Positions 1-7,679 of a stretch of DNA of 32,589 nucleotides are shown in pieces. The notes under the pieces are model-generated. The model ran no database searches, was not told the DNA's origin, and saw nothing but the letters and a program-made list of their open reading frames with translations. Both the position numbers and the translations under genes were made by a program. Origin of the DNA: Scalindua sp964437425 (lineage in GTDB: Bacteria; Planctomycetota; Brocadiia; Brocadiales; Scalinduaceae); the NCBI GenBank assembly GCA_964437425.1, contig CAYTGO010000034.1:1-32589 (forward strand), in the 5' to 3' direction. The stretch's first letter is position 1. Each line of letters starts with the position of its first letter.

Positions 1-1467
1 CGCTACATACTTCGCATCTTCCTCGTCAAGTTTCATATCAGGCATACTTGTTTTCGGTTGATGTGCTTTAGGCGCTAATAGCCAACTTACCAGATACTCA
101 TAATTGGACTTGTCACCAATACGGGAAAGATTAGGCCCGTGGATACGGCCATCTTCCTCCAGTTCACTATGGCATGCGAGACACCCTATACTCTCATATA
201 AATATGCCCCTTCGTCTATCGTCTCATCATCAAATGCCTGTGGCTCACCTGGATCAAAACCTTCCGAATTCTGCCAGAGATATGACGTTATCGCCATGGC
301 ATCCTCTTCTTCTAACCTGAAATCAGGCATCCTTGTACTTGGCCTGAAATGTTTAGGGTTTTTCAACCAATCAAGCAACCATCCGGGATTCACCTTACTG
401 CCTATCTCTGTTAAATCAGGCCCTATCATACTATTCCGGTCTTCACCAAACCCTTTAGTTTCATGACAACCGAAACAACCTAATTCTTCAAACAACGCTA
501 TCCCTTTCGCAATACCCTCTCCTCCTACCAACTCCTCACCTTTATCATGACACTTGGTGCATGAGGATTGCGCCACTTTGCCTCTGTGCATCGGCTTCAA
601 CCAGTACTCCACTTCGCCATGTGCTTTCTCAGGGCTGATAGTTGCCCTTCCCTGTCCCTCATGGCATAACACACAACCAAACTGCTCCGGTGGATGATTG
701 CCAAGATAGACATCCCTCCTTGAATGACTTGCATACGGCTGCTCTCCGGAAACACTCTCTTTCCGATTAATACCTATATGACACGACATACACCTGTCCG
801 CCTCGTTAATATCCTCAAGATGCACCTGGTATATCTGCAGAGACGGCCTTTGCGACTTCATTTTCTCCATCGACTCCTGATATCCATTCATCTCATTGGT
901 AAATGCCTTCAACTCGTCCGCATACATATTTATATCATGCATGGATTCATCCAGGTTCTTTTGTAATCCAGCTCTCTTCTCTTCCAGCTGCTCAACCTCT
1001 GCCGTCAACTCATTACCACGCTCCTCCAGTTCCGCTATCTTCTTTACCGACTCATCATCCTTGTGTTCTCCATACAGGTACTCCTCTTCCAGCATCTTAT
1101 TCCGCGTAACCATGGTTTCAAACTTTAGAGGTGGCAACTCTTTTTTATCCAGGACATTCAACTCCCGGAATACTTTTATGTATTCCTGCTGAACGGTCGG
1201 TGTATTAAACCTGCCCCACGCTTCCGCAAGCTTTCTCTGAGCTTCTTTATATTTATCCTGAACATCAGGTTGATTAAATGCCGTCATCGCCTCGCCGTAT
1301 TCCCCTCTAACCTTCTCTTTCTCTAACTCATAAAACCGGGATTGATACGTTTTCCATGGTCTTTTTCCCACCGCCTCATTCCACACCGCCCATGCCATCG
1401 TCAAGACAAGTATAAAACTCAGAAACAGATACAGACCTGCGTATGATTTTTCTTCTTCTTTTTTCAT
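1..1467 (-). CDS. Membrane-anchored multihaem cytochrome c (3' end beyond window)
   Basis: Read by hand on the minus strand from ATG at 1467; 489 codons are visible with no stop before the left edge. The start MKKEEEKS is followed by one hydrophobic span (about residues 9-29), so the protein is anchored by its N terminus with the bulk outside the cytoplasm. A charged, probably coiled-coil stalk (about 125-210) follows. Five CxxCH haem c motifs are seen: CMSCH 226, CVLCH 265, CTKCH 303, CFGCH 331 and CLACH 429. The last two sit in a duplicated class I cytochrome c unit, each with a later Met candidate axial ligand (RMPDF, SMPDM). The likely role is electron transfer next to the Rieske/cytochrome b complex encoded on the same strand from 8921 to 3827, though the radical SAM gene lies between them on the other strand. 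More haems may lie beyond the edge. The exact partner is unknown. Confidence 0.85.
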   Translation of the reverse strand, partial: MKKEEEKSYAGLYLFLSFILVLTMAWAVWNEAVGKRPWKTYQSRFYELEKEKVRGEYGEAMTAFNQPDVQDKYKEAQRKLAEAWGRFNTPTVQQEYIKVFRELNVLDKKELPPLKFETMVTRNKMLEEEYLYGEHKDDESVKKIAELEERGNELTAEVEQLEEKRAGLQKNLDESMHDINMYADELKAFTNEMNGYQESMEKMKSQRPSLQIYQVHLEDINEADRCMSCHIGINRKESVSGEQPYASHSRRDVYLGNHPPEQFGCVLCHEGQGRATISPEKAHGEVEYWLKPMHRGKVAQSSCTKCHDKGEELVGGEGIAKGIALFEELGCFGCHETKGFGEDRNSMIGPDLTEIGSKVNPGWLLDWLKNPKHFRPSTRMPDFRLEEEDAMAITSYLWQNSEGFDPGEPQAFDDETIDEGAYLYESIGCLACHSELEEDGRIHGPNLSRIGDKSNYEYLVSWLLAPKAHQPKTSMPDMKLDEEDAKYVA

Positions 1468-1918
1468 GATGTAATTCCCACCTCAGATAAAGGGAGATTC
1501 TGACGACGTGTTTTTATTTTGACAGCATGCATATTACACGATAGCTGCCACGACTTTTTACCTGCAAATATCTTTATCATCTCAATGTCTAACAAAAGAC
1601 GAAAAATATGTTTTTTCATTGCTATGTCTACTGGATAAACAGATACTATATAATCAGAAATTCGCAATTTATGCAACAATAATGACAAAAAATTTAAGGT
1701 AAAATGGCCATGGTATTATTTTCTGTAAGTATTTCTAAATACGCAGGATAAAGATATTCGGCACTATTTTACCTATCTATAATTTACCTTTATAAATCCT
1801 GCGAATAATACAATATCAACAGACAAGATTAAGACGATTCTGAAAGAATCAATTACGGCAATATTAGCTTGCAATCAAATTAGCCTTAATCTATCATAAT
1901 TTGTTTAATATTCTAAAA
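1468..1918. other. Divergent intergenic region with inverted repeats
   Basis: AT-rich spacer between the divergent cytochrome c and radical SAM genes. No convincing gene was found. It holds two inverted-repeat pairs: AGGTAAAAT at 1697-1705 with ATTTTACCT at 1766-1774, and CGCAGGAT at 1742-1749 with ATCCTGCG at 1796-1803. The pairs interleave, so they could form alternative structures or be regulator sites. The cytochrome c gene has a GAGGTGGG-like ribosome-binding stretch about 12 bases before its ATG. Confidence 0.5.
1869..1897 (+). promoter_or_regulatory. Putative sigma70-type promoter of the radical SAM gene
   Basis: TTGCAA (1869-1874), a 17-base spacer and TATCAT (1892-1897). Transcription would begin near 1904, only about 15 bases before ATG 1919. 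This fits the absence of a Shine-Dalgarno sequence and argues against the in-frame TTG at 1901 as the start. Pattern match only. Confidence 0.35.
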
Positions 1919-3813
1919 ATGAAATCCATACCTCACGTAATTTCCTGGAATCTCACAAAAGCATGTAATTTACTGTGCACTCATTGTTATCTTCTGGCTG
2001 ATAATGTCCAGNNNNNNNNNNNNNNNNNNNNNNNNNNNNNNNNNNNNNNNNNNNNNNNNNNNNNNNNNNNNNNNNNNNNNNNNNNNNNNNNNNNNNNNNN
2101 NNNNNNNNNNNAAAAGCATGTAATTTACTGTGCACTCATTGTTATCTTCTGGCTGATAATGTCCAGACAGATGCAAACCTGACAGATACCGCACCCGGCC
2201 AAGATACTCCTAACTTTAATCAGGTACAATGCGGCTCGGCAAAGGCCGCTGAAGAGCTAGACACTGAAAAAGCACTTAAGGTTATAGACGAGATTGCAGA
2301 ACTAAATCCAAACCTGATTCTCATCTTAACAGGTGGCGAACCGCTCCTGCGAGAAGACCTCTTCGATCTGTCCCGTCACGCTGCAGGGAAAGGGATGATG
2401 GTCCTTCTTGGCACTAATGCCTGTCTTATTGATGACGAAATGGCGAAAAAACTAAAGGACAACGGTTTCTCCGGAATCGGGATAAGCCTGGATTCTGTAC
2501 ATCCTGAAATCCACGATTCAATTAGAGGTGCGAAGGGTTCTTGGAAAAAGGCAGTCGAAGGGATGAAGGCATGCAAAAGACAAGGGTTGGAGATACAGAT
2601 ACAGTCGACAGTATTCAAAAAAAATTATGGTGAGATTCCAGAACTAGTCGCCTTTGCAAACGATATGGGAGCAAGGGTTTTTAATCTTTTCTTCCTCGTC
2701 TGCACGGGAAGAGGCCAGGATATCACTGATATCACATCAGAACAGTACGAGGACGCGCTGAAGCAGATCTACAAACTCCACGGCCAGTACGAGGGAAAAA
2801 TGCTCGTTAGTGCAAAGTGTGCTCCGCATTACAGAAGAATAGCATACGAGATGAATCCGGAATCGGCTTTAGTTAAATATTATTCAGGCGGATGCCCTGC
2901 AGGAACTAATTATTGCAGAATCACACCGGAAGGAAACGTCACTCCATGTCCTTATATGGATACGTCCTGTGGGAGTTTACTGGAAAAAAGCTTTGCCGAC
3001 ATCTGGAACAACTCTGACATCTTAAATGAATTAAGGACGGCCGATCTAAAAGGCAGGTGCGGAGAGTGTGAGTTTGAGTCAATGTGCAAGGGTTGCCGTG
3101 CGAGGGCTCTGGTTACAACAGGTGATCAAATGGAAGAAGATTCATGGTGTGATTATGAACCTGGAAAACATGGAGGGGAAAAACTGAAATTCAAAGAAGA
3201 AAACACATTCGGTTTAGAAAAGAAATTCGAGCTATCATGGAGTGAAGACGCAAAGAAAAGGCTGGGTAAAGTACCTTCCTTTGGAAAAGGGATGGTAATA
3301 AAAAGAGTAGAACAATACGCAAGAGAGAAAGGATATTCCGAGATAACTCCGGACATCATGAAGGAAGCAAAGGAAAAGATGGCTGGAGATAAGAAAGCGA
3401 TGTTTCCATTTATGAAACTACTCAAAAAGAAACCCGCTAAAAACGGAAAAATTGAGTGGGAAACCGAGGCGTTGGAACGGGTGAAAAACGCCCCTGATTT
3501 TGTAAGGCCCGGAATTTACAAACTGATGGAAATACGCGCAAAAGAAAAAGGATACAAAGTAATAACCTCAGCATTTCTGTCGGAGATAAGGGATGAGTCT
3601 ATGCAGTTTGCGTCGAGACGGATGAATAAGCTGGGATTTGACAAACTCGATATGGAAGCATTTGACACCGCAAAGTCAAAAACAAAGAACACTAAGAAAA
3701 GAGAAGTTATTGATGACATCAAGGATTTTCTCGCGAAAAGAGACGGTAAGAACACAGAGATCATCAACAAATTCCGAAAATACCTGTCACATGTCCCCGA
3801 TAAGAATGACTAA
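1919..3813 (+). CDS. Radical SAM/SPASM protein with two C-terminal PCP_red-like modules
   Basis: With the false gap at 2012-2111 and one 55-bp overlap copy removed, one 579-residue frame runs from ATG 1919 to 3813. The radical SAM cluster motif is C16-x3-C20-x2-C23, with TGGEP at 86-90. A SPASM-like region follows, with cysteines 274, 281, 292, 299, 329, 332, 338, 341 and 359, including GGCPAG and TPCPYM. This resembles the AhbD/NirJ group that modifies haem or haem d1 precursors, so haem-related chemistry is the best guess but is not proven. After it come two similar helical modules (about 386-437 and 460-510), each with W-x2-[ED]-A-x2-R-[LV]-x2-[VA]-P-x-F and a later KGY-x2-IT. They resemble the PCP_red domain at the end of the protochlorophyllide reductase subunit BchB/ChlB. 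Its end lies 13 bases from the convergent subunit IV gene. Confidence 0.85.
1957..2166. other. False scaffold gap with 55-bp flanking overlap
   Basis: The 100 Ns at 2012-2111 are bordered by two identical 55-bp copies (1957-2011 and 2112-2166). Deleting the Ns and one copy (155 bases) puts the 1919 and 2395 reading frames in register and gives a complete radical SAM protein. The same 55-bp overlap occurs at the second gap, as expected when two contigs sharing an assembler word length were not merged. Confidence 0.95.
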
Positions 3814-3826
3814 AGCAAGAAAAGGT

Positions 3827-4654
3827 TTATATATTAAACCATGGTGTAACCCAAATGTATTTCAAGTGAAAGACCAGCTTAAGGAATACCTTGATCGGCA
3901 ATCCCATCATAGACAGGAACAAGAATGCCACCAGTGAATATCTTACCATTCCCAATTTCTCAAGCGTCCGATTCTCTGTTACTTTCAGAAAAAGATATGG
4001 TATCACCATACCCAGAAAGAAGTAGACAGTGATAACACCACCACCAATAACAGAACCCAGCAGAGATTTCGAATCAATACCTATAAACTGTGTCAGGTCA
4101 TAATTTGTGTCAGCTACTATTCTATGCGCATCCCACTCCTGCCACGGCCAGAACCACAACCAGCCGGGCCCACGCATAAACACTCCTACTATTATCAATA
4201 GAATCCAGAGAATGTGAAACCCAAAGCAAAACGTCAGTATCGCAAACCATCTCTCCTTAAAGGTATAATATCCATTACCTTTCGGATTTACATCAATATA
4301 AGGCATCGCCATTAACCCCATTACTATTAATGAAGGAAACATCACTCCCGCTATCCATGGGTCAAAATATACAAGCATCTCCTGCAGTCCCAGGAAGTAC
4401 CATGGCGCCTTTGCGGGGTTAGGTGTCACGCTGGGATCTGAAGGATCCTCTAATGGCGCATTAAGCGCAATTGACCAGACCAGCAATATTATAGTTACGA
4501 TTATAGCTGCAAGAAACTCCTTCCTCACCAGATACGGCCAGGTTGGAAGTTCATCCTCAGACACGTGTGAATCCTTCTCCTTTGCCAGTGAGTCTCCCTT
4601 GACAAAAGCCAACGCACGATATCTTTTCTGTTCACTATTTTTTTTGTCTGACAC
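3827..4654 (-). CDS. Cytochrome b C-terminal half (subunit IV-like) of a Rieske/cytochrome b complex
   Basis: 275 residues from GTG 4654, with AAGGAAA upstream. It is the last gene of the operon and starts 29 bases after the flavoprotein gene. A charged cytoplasmic N terminus (1-47) precedes a first membrane span (about 48-64). The quinol-site segment NPAKAPWYFLGLQE (79-92) carries APWY at 83-86 where canonical cytochrome b has PEWY. Further hydrophobic spans lie near 103-117, 134-158, 196-215 and 229-250. Together with the cytochrome b gene at 6605-7528 it makes a split, b6f-style cytochrome b. It contributes the Qo-site half of the quinol-oxidising membrane core and binds no haem b itself. 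The stop is 13 bases from the end of the convergent radical SAM gene. Confidence 0.92.
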   Translation of the reverse strand: MSDKKNSEQKRYRALAFVKGDSLAKEKDSHVSEDELPTWPYLVRKEFLAAIIVTIILLVWSIALNAPLEDPSDPSVTPNPAKAPWYFLGLQEMLVYFDPWIAGVMFPSLIVMGLMAMPYIDVNPKGNGYYTFKERWFAILTFCFGFHILWILLIIVGVFMRGPGWLWFWPWQEWDAHRIVADTNYDLTQFIGIDSKSLLGSVIGGGVITVYFFLGMVIPYLFLKVTENRTLEKLGMVRYSLVAFLFLSMMGLPIKVFLKLVFHLKYIWVTPWFNI

Positions 4655-4683
4655 TTAAATTTCCTTTTTATTATTACTATCTC

Positions 4684-6396
4684 TTACACCGCAGCTTCGG
4701 CATATGAAAACCGCTGCATCTTTATTGCATCTACCGGGCACCTCTTTACGCAAAGGCCGCATCTGATACACTGCTCCTCGTCTATGGCCATAACTGCATC
4801 CCAGTCATCCGGTACTGATCCGTCCGGCATATCATCTGTATCAACCTTGTCCCGGGAAATCATTGCGATACAGTTGTTAGGACAGACATCAATACATCCT
4901 CCACAAAGCACACATTTTTCATCTATAAATATGTTATAGTGGCAGAGCAGACATCTGTCCGCTTCTTTGGAAGCACTCTCTTCGGAGAAGCCGAGTTCGA
5001 CCTCCTTGTCAATGTCCCATCTTGTACCCATCGGCACAGCATCCTGTTTCTGACGCGGTATTTTTTCATACCCGAGATCGTTTCTCGCCGGCTCTTTATC
5101 CTTGAAGAAGTAATCATACCTTGTTTCTTTTTTACCACTTAGATAGTTATCTATGGCCGTGGCAGCTTTTCTACCATCACCAATCACTTCAATCGCATTC
5201 CTTGGTCCGGTTATGAAGTCTCCTCCGGCAAAAACACCCTTCCTGCTTGTCATAAAACTTTTGTCATCAACCTTAATATTACCCCACTTTGTAAATTCAA
5301 CACCTGATTTACCAGCCATAAACCCCGCATCCGGTGCCTGGCCTATTGCCGCAATAACCATGTCTACAGGCAATGTAAATCCACTTCCGGGAATAGGTTC
5401 CGGCCTTCTTCTTCCACTCGCATCAGGTTCTCCCAGTCTGTTCTTAATACATTCCAAAGCCGTTACTTTTGCTTTTTTGTCTCCGGATATTTTTATTGGT
5501 GTTGTCAGGTATAGTATTTTTATTGCCTCTTCTTCTGCCAGGCTTACTTCAAGCTCACCGGCAGGCATCTCTTTCAATGTTCTTCTATATATTATAAAAA
5601 CCTCTTTGGCGCCTAATCTCAGGGATGATCTCGCACAATCAATTGCCGTAAATCCCCCTCCCACCACAGCAACCCTCGATGGTACTTTTTTCTGTTTTCC
5701 AAGATTAATATCTTTCATGTACGTGATACCGTGTACAACACCTTTCAGATCTTCTCCCGGTATCTCCAATGCCATCGATTTATGCGCACCTGCTGCGATA
5801 TATACAGCATCATATTTTTCGACTAATTTATCAAATTTTTCCAGAGTATTTATAGGACTCTTCAATTTGAGCTTTATACCAAGTTTCTCAACCCAGTCAA
5901 CGGCGCCCTCTATTTTATTCCATGGCAACCTGTAAGGAGGAATACCTACACTTAACATACCCCCGGCCATCGGAAGTGCCTCAAAAATTGTAACATCGTG
6001 CCCCATAACAGCTAAATCATTACCGGCAGCAAGCCCGGAAGGACCGGCTCCTATTATGGCAACCTTCTTTTTCTTCTCAGTTTTTTTTGCAGCTGAACGT
6101 CTTTTTGGATATTCTTTCTCTGCAAAATCAGCAGCAACTCTTTTAAGTGAACAGATTGATACAGGCTCATCAATCTTACCCCTGCGGCAAGCACTCTCGC
6201 ATGGATGCGTACATACTCTGCCAAGAATATGCGGAAACAGGTTTGCCATATAGTTCAAACCCAATGCACTATCATAATCCCCTTCCTGAATCCGCTCAAT
6301 ATAACTGGACGCAGGAGTATTAACAGGACAAGCATATTGGCAGCTTATATTCTCTCTGAACCAATTCTCATCAGCCTGGACAACCTTATAATCCAC
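4684..6396 (-). CDS. GltD-like FAD/iron-sulfur NAD(P) oxidoreductase with C-terminal double [4Fe-4S] ferredoxin domain
   Basis: 570 residues from GTG 6396, with AGAGGA eight bases upstream. The N-terminal Fer4_20-like domain has C19-x3-C23 and C62-x3-C66-x3-C70. An FAD-binding GAGPSG lies at 116-121, and a second Rossmann motif GGGFTA (246-251) probably binds NAD(P)H. The tail carries two ferredoxin cysteine sets: 495/498/501/505 and 543/546/549/553. The family includes the glutamate synthase small subunit and the flavin half of NfnAB-type enzymes, but no GltB partner is present. Its place between the two cytochrome b halves indicates a peripheral module joining the quinol/cytochrome complex to the NAD(P) or ferredoxin pool. 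Anammox bacteria are reported to have bc complexes with such a subunit. The direction of electron flow cannot be read from sequence. Confidence 0.9.
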   Translation of the reverse strand: MDYKVVQADENWFRENISCQYACPVNTPASSYIERIQEGDYDSALGLNYMANLFPHILGRVCTHPCESACRRGKIDEPVSICSLKRVAADFAEKEYPKRRSAAKKTEKKKKVAIIGAGPSGLAAGNDLAVMGHDVTIFEALPMAGGMLSVGIPPYRLPWNKIEGAVDWVEKLGIKLKLKSPINTLEKFDKLVEKYDAVYIAAGAHKSMALEIPGEDLKGVVHGITYMKDINLGKQKKVPSRVAVVGGGFTAIDCARSSLRLGAKEVFIIYRRTLKEMPAGELEVSLAEEEAIKILYLTTPIKISGDKKAKVTALECIKNRLGEPDASGRRRPEPIPGSGFTLPVDMVIAAIGQAPDAGFMAGKSGVEFTKWGNIKVDDKSFMTSRKGVFAGGDFITGPRNAIEVIGDGRKAATAIDNYLSGKKETRYDYFFKDKEPARNDLGYEKIPRQKQDAVPMGTRWDIDKEVELGFSEESASKEADRCLLCHYNIFIDEKCVLCGGCIDVCPNNCIAMISRDKVDTDDMPDGSVPDDWDAVMAIDEEQCIRCGLCVKRCPVDAIKMQRFSYAEAAV

Positions 6397-6426
6397 TTGA
6401 TCATTCCTCTATATAATAAATAATAA

Positions 6427-6567
6427 CTATTTTTTTTCTTTTTTACTTCGCCGGTCATGTTCAAACGCCTGGCTGAATGCCAGCCACGTAAAAAAAACCA
6501 ACAGGACCATCAAACCGACTATCGGAATATTGTCAGGTTTACTTATTATGTGCCAAAGGTTTTCCAC
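6427..6567 (-). CDS. Small single-span membrane protein of the bc-type complex (46 aa)
   Basis: Found by hand: GTG 6567 to TAG at 6427-6429, 46 residues. A strong AGAAGGAGAAG ribosome-binding site lies just before the GTG. The product starts MENLWHIISKPDN, has one hydrophobic helix (about residues 15-33, with FFTWLAFSQAF at its end) and ends in a very basic tail (DRRSKKEKK), predicting a cytoplasm-facing C terminus. It sits between cytochrome b (37 bases upstream) and the flavoprotein (30 bases downstream) on the same strand. Tiny one-helix subunits are common in cytochrome bc1/b6f complexes, so a structural subunit, or an anchor for the flavoprotein, is a reasonable inference. No homologue was recognised by name. 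Confidence 0.75.
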   Translation of the reverse strand: MENLWHIISKPDNIPIVGLMVLLVFFTWLAFSQAFEHDRRSKKEKK

Positions 6568-6604
6568 TTCTTCTCCTTCTAATGATTAACTATATTAAGC
6601 AATC

Positions 6605-7528
6605 TTACAGCTTACCGGAAATTCCTCCGTCCTTACGGATTCTCCAGAAATGTACTATTAAGAATATACTAACTATTAGCGGCAATCCAATACAATGCCA
6701 TATATACGCCCTTAAAAGAGCATTGCCACCAACCATCGATCCACCTAACAACGCAAACCTTATGTCGTTATAAGCAGTCATACCAAGCAGTTCACCAAAA
6801 GGACCTTCATGCCCCATAATAGGTGTTGACCTTGCCATGTTAGTACCTACTGTTACAGCCCAGAAGCCTAATTGGTCCCATGGAAGCAGGTATCCGGTAA
6901 AACTCAAAAGTAATGTGAAGACCAAAAGAACAACGCCGATTACCCAATTAAATTCTCTTGGAGGTTTATAGGAACCTGTCATAAATACCCTGAACATATG
7001 GAACCATACAGTTATTACCATTAGATGCGCGCCCCACCTGTGGAGATTTCTCAGGAGTAGACCAAAAGGCACATGGTTCTCCAATCCTTTCATATCCCAG
7101 TATGCATCTCTTACATTTGGGTGATAGTAGAACATCAGGGCAACGCCGGTAATTGTTAGAACAAGGAATGTAAAAAAGGTTATGCCGCCCATGCACCACG
7201 TAAACTTGAACATTGGAGCATGCCTTTTTACCTTGGCAGGATGGAGATGGAGAAATACATTACTGATTATGGTTTGCATCCTTGTCTTTGGAGTGTCAAC
7301 AAGGCTATGACGGAAAAAGGAACGCCAAATTTGCGAATTCTTTATGGTGTGTACAACCGCACTGGGAACACATTTTGTCTTTATTAATTCCCGTATATCC
7401 AGTTTGTCTTTTTCATCTTTATCGCTCAACCACAGCCCCCTGTCCATCTGTATCAGAAAAAAAGGCAGATTCCACCGGTCATGTCGGATATCTTGCCTCG
7501 CATCAGTAGATGCTCGCCGGGAGAACAC
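6605..7528 (-). CDS. Cytochrome b N-terminal half (b6-like) of a Rieske/cytochrome b complex
   Basis: 307 residues from GTG 7528, with no clear Shine-Dalgarno. ATG codons at residues 28 and 84 are alternatives, so the start is uncertain, but an extended N terminus before the first span is plausible for this group. The four haem b ligands are H163/H177 (14 apart) and H278/H293 (15 apart); the 15-residue second spacing is the b6f pattern. C112 in FTWCMGGITFF aligns with the b6 cysteine (YCLGGITF) that binds the extra haem c(n), so a third, covalent haem is likely. There are four membrane spans, ending KDGGISGKL. It carries the quinone sites with subunit IV. A hairpin terminator lies between this gene and the Rieske gene, so this half of the operon may be expressed at a lower level. 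Confidence 0.93.
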   Translation of the reverse strand: MFSRRASTDARQDIRHDRWNLPFFLIQMDRGLWLSDKDEKDKLDIRELIKTKCVPSAVVHTIKNSQIWRSFFRHSLVDTPKTRMQTIISNVFLHLHPAKVKRHAPMFKFTWCMGGITFFTFLVLTITGVALMFYYHPNVRDAYWDMKGLENHVPFGLLLRNLHRWGAHLMVITVWFHMFRVFMTGSYKPPREFNWVIGVVLLVFTLLLSFTGYLLPWDQLGFWAVTVGTNMARSTPIMGHEGPFGELLGMTAYNDIRFALLGGSMVGGNALLRAYIWHCIGLPLIVSIFLIVHFWRIRKDGGISGKL

Positions 7529-7560
7529 CGGATAATGCGTTATACTATGAATGCAAAATA

Positions 7561-7590
7561 AACGGTATAGCCTGAATCGGCTATACCGTT
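7561..7590 (-). terminator. Hairpin terminator/attenuator inside the bc operon
   Basis: Perfect 12-bp inverted repeat: AACGGTATAGCC (7561-7572) and GGCTATACCGTT (7579-7590) around a six-base loop. Read on the minus strand it follows the Rieske gene by about 90 bases and is followed by TTATTTTG. On the plus strand no T-run follows. It is therefore oriented to stop transcripts leaving the cupredoxin-Rieske pair, before the cytochrome b gene. Confidence 0.7.
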
Positions 7591-7679
7591 CTATCTAAAG
7601 CTTAATGATTAAAGAAATGTCTAAAACAGCAAACCATATCTTTCACTACCAAAATATACACCCAATAACTCTAAAACAA

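Noticed and set aside
1464..1688. 74-codon minus-strand frame in the divergent region before the cytochrome c gene
   Set aside because: No good ribosome-binding site and no recognisable protein character; it ends just inside the real gene start and would occupy its promoter region.
1957..2166. Direct 55-bp duplications at the N-gaps as target-site duplications of a mobile element
   Set aside because: The same length occurs at two unrelated places, each flanking exactly 100 Ns, and collapse restores intact genes; an assembly artefact explains all of this.
5153..5935. Open frame of 260 codons on the plus strand opposite the flavoprotein gene
   Set aside because: It is fully antisense to a clearly functional gene, has no ribosome-binding site and a composition typical of a shadow frame.
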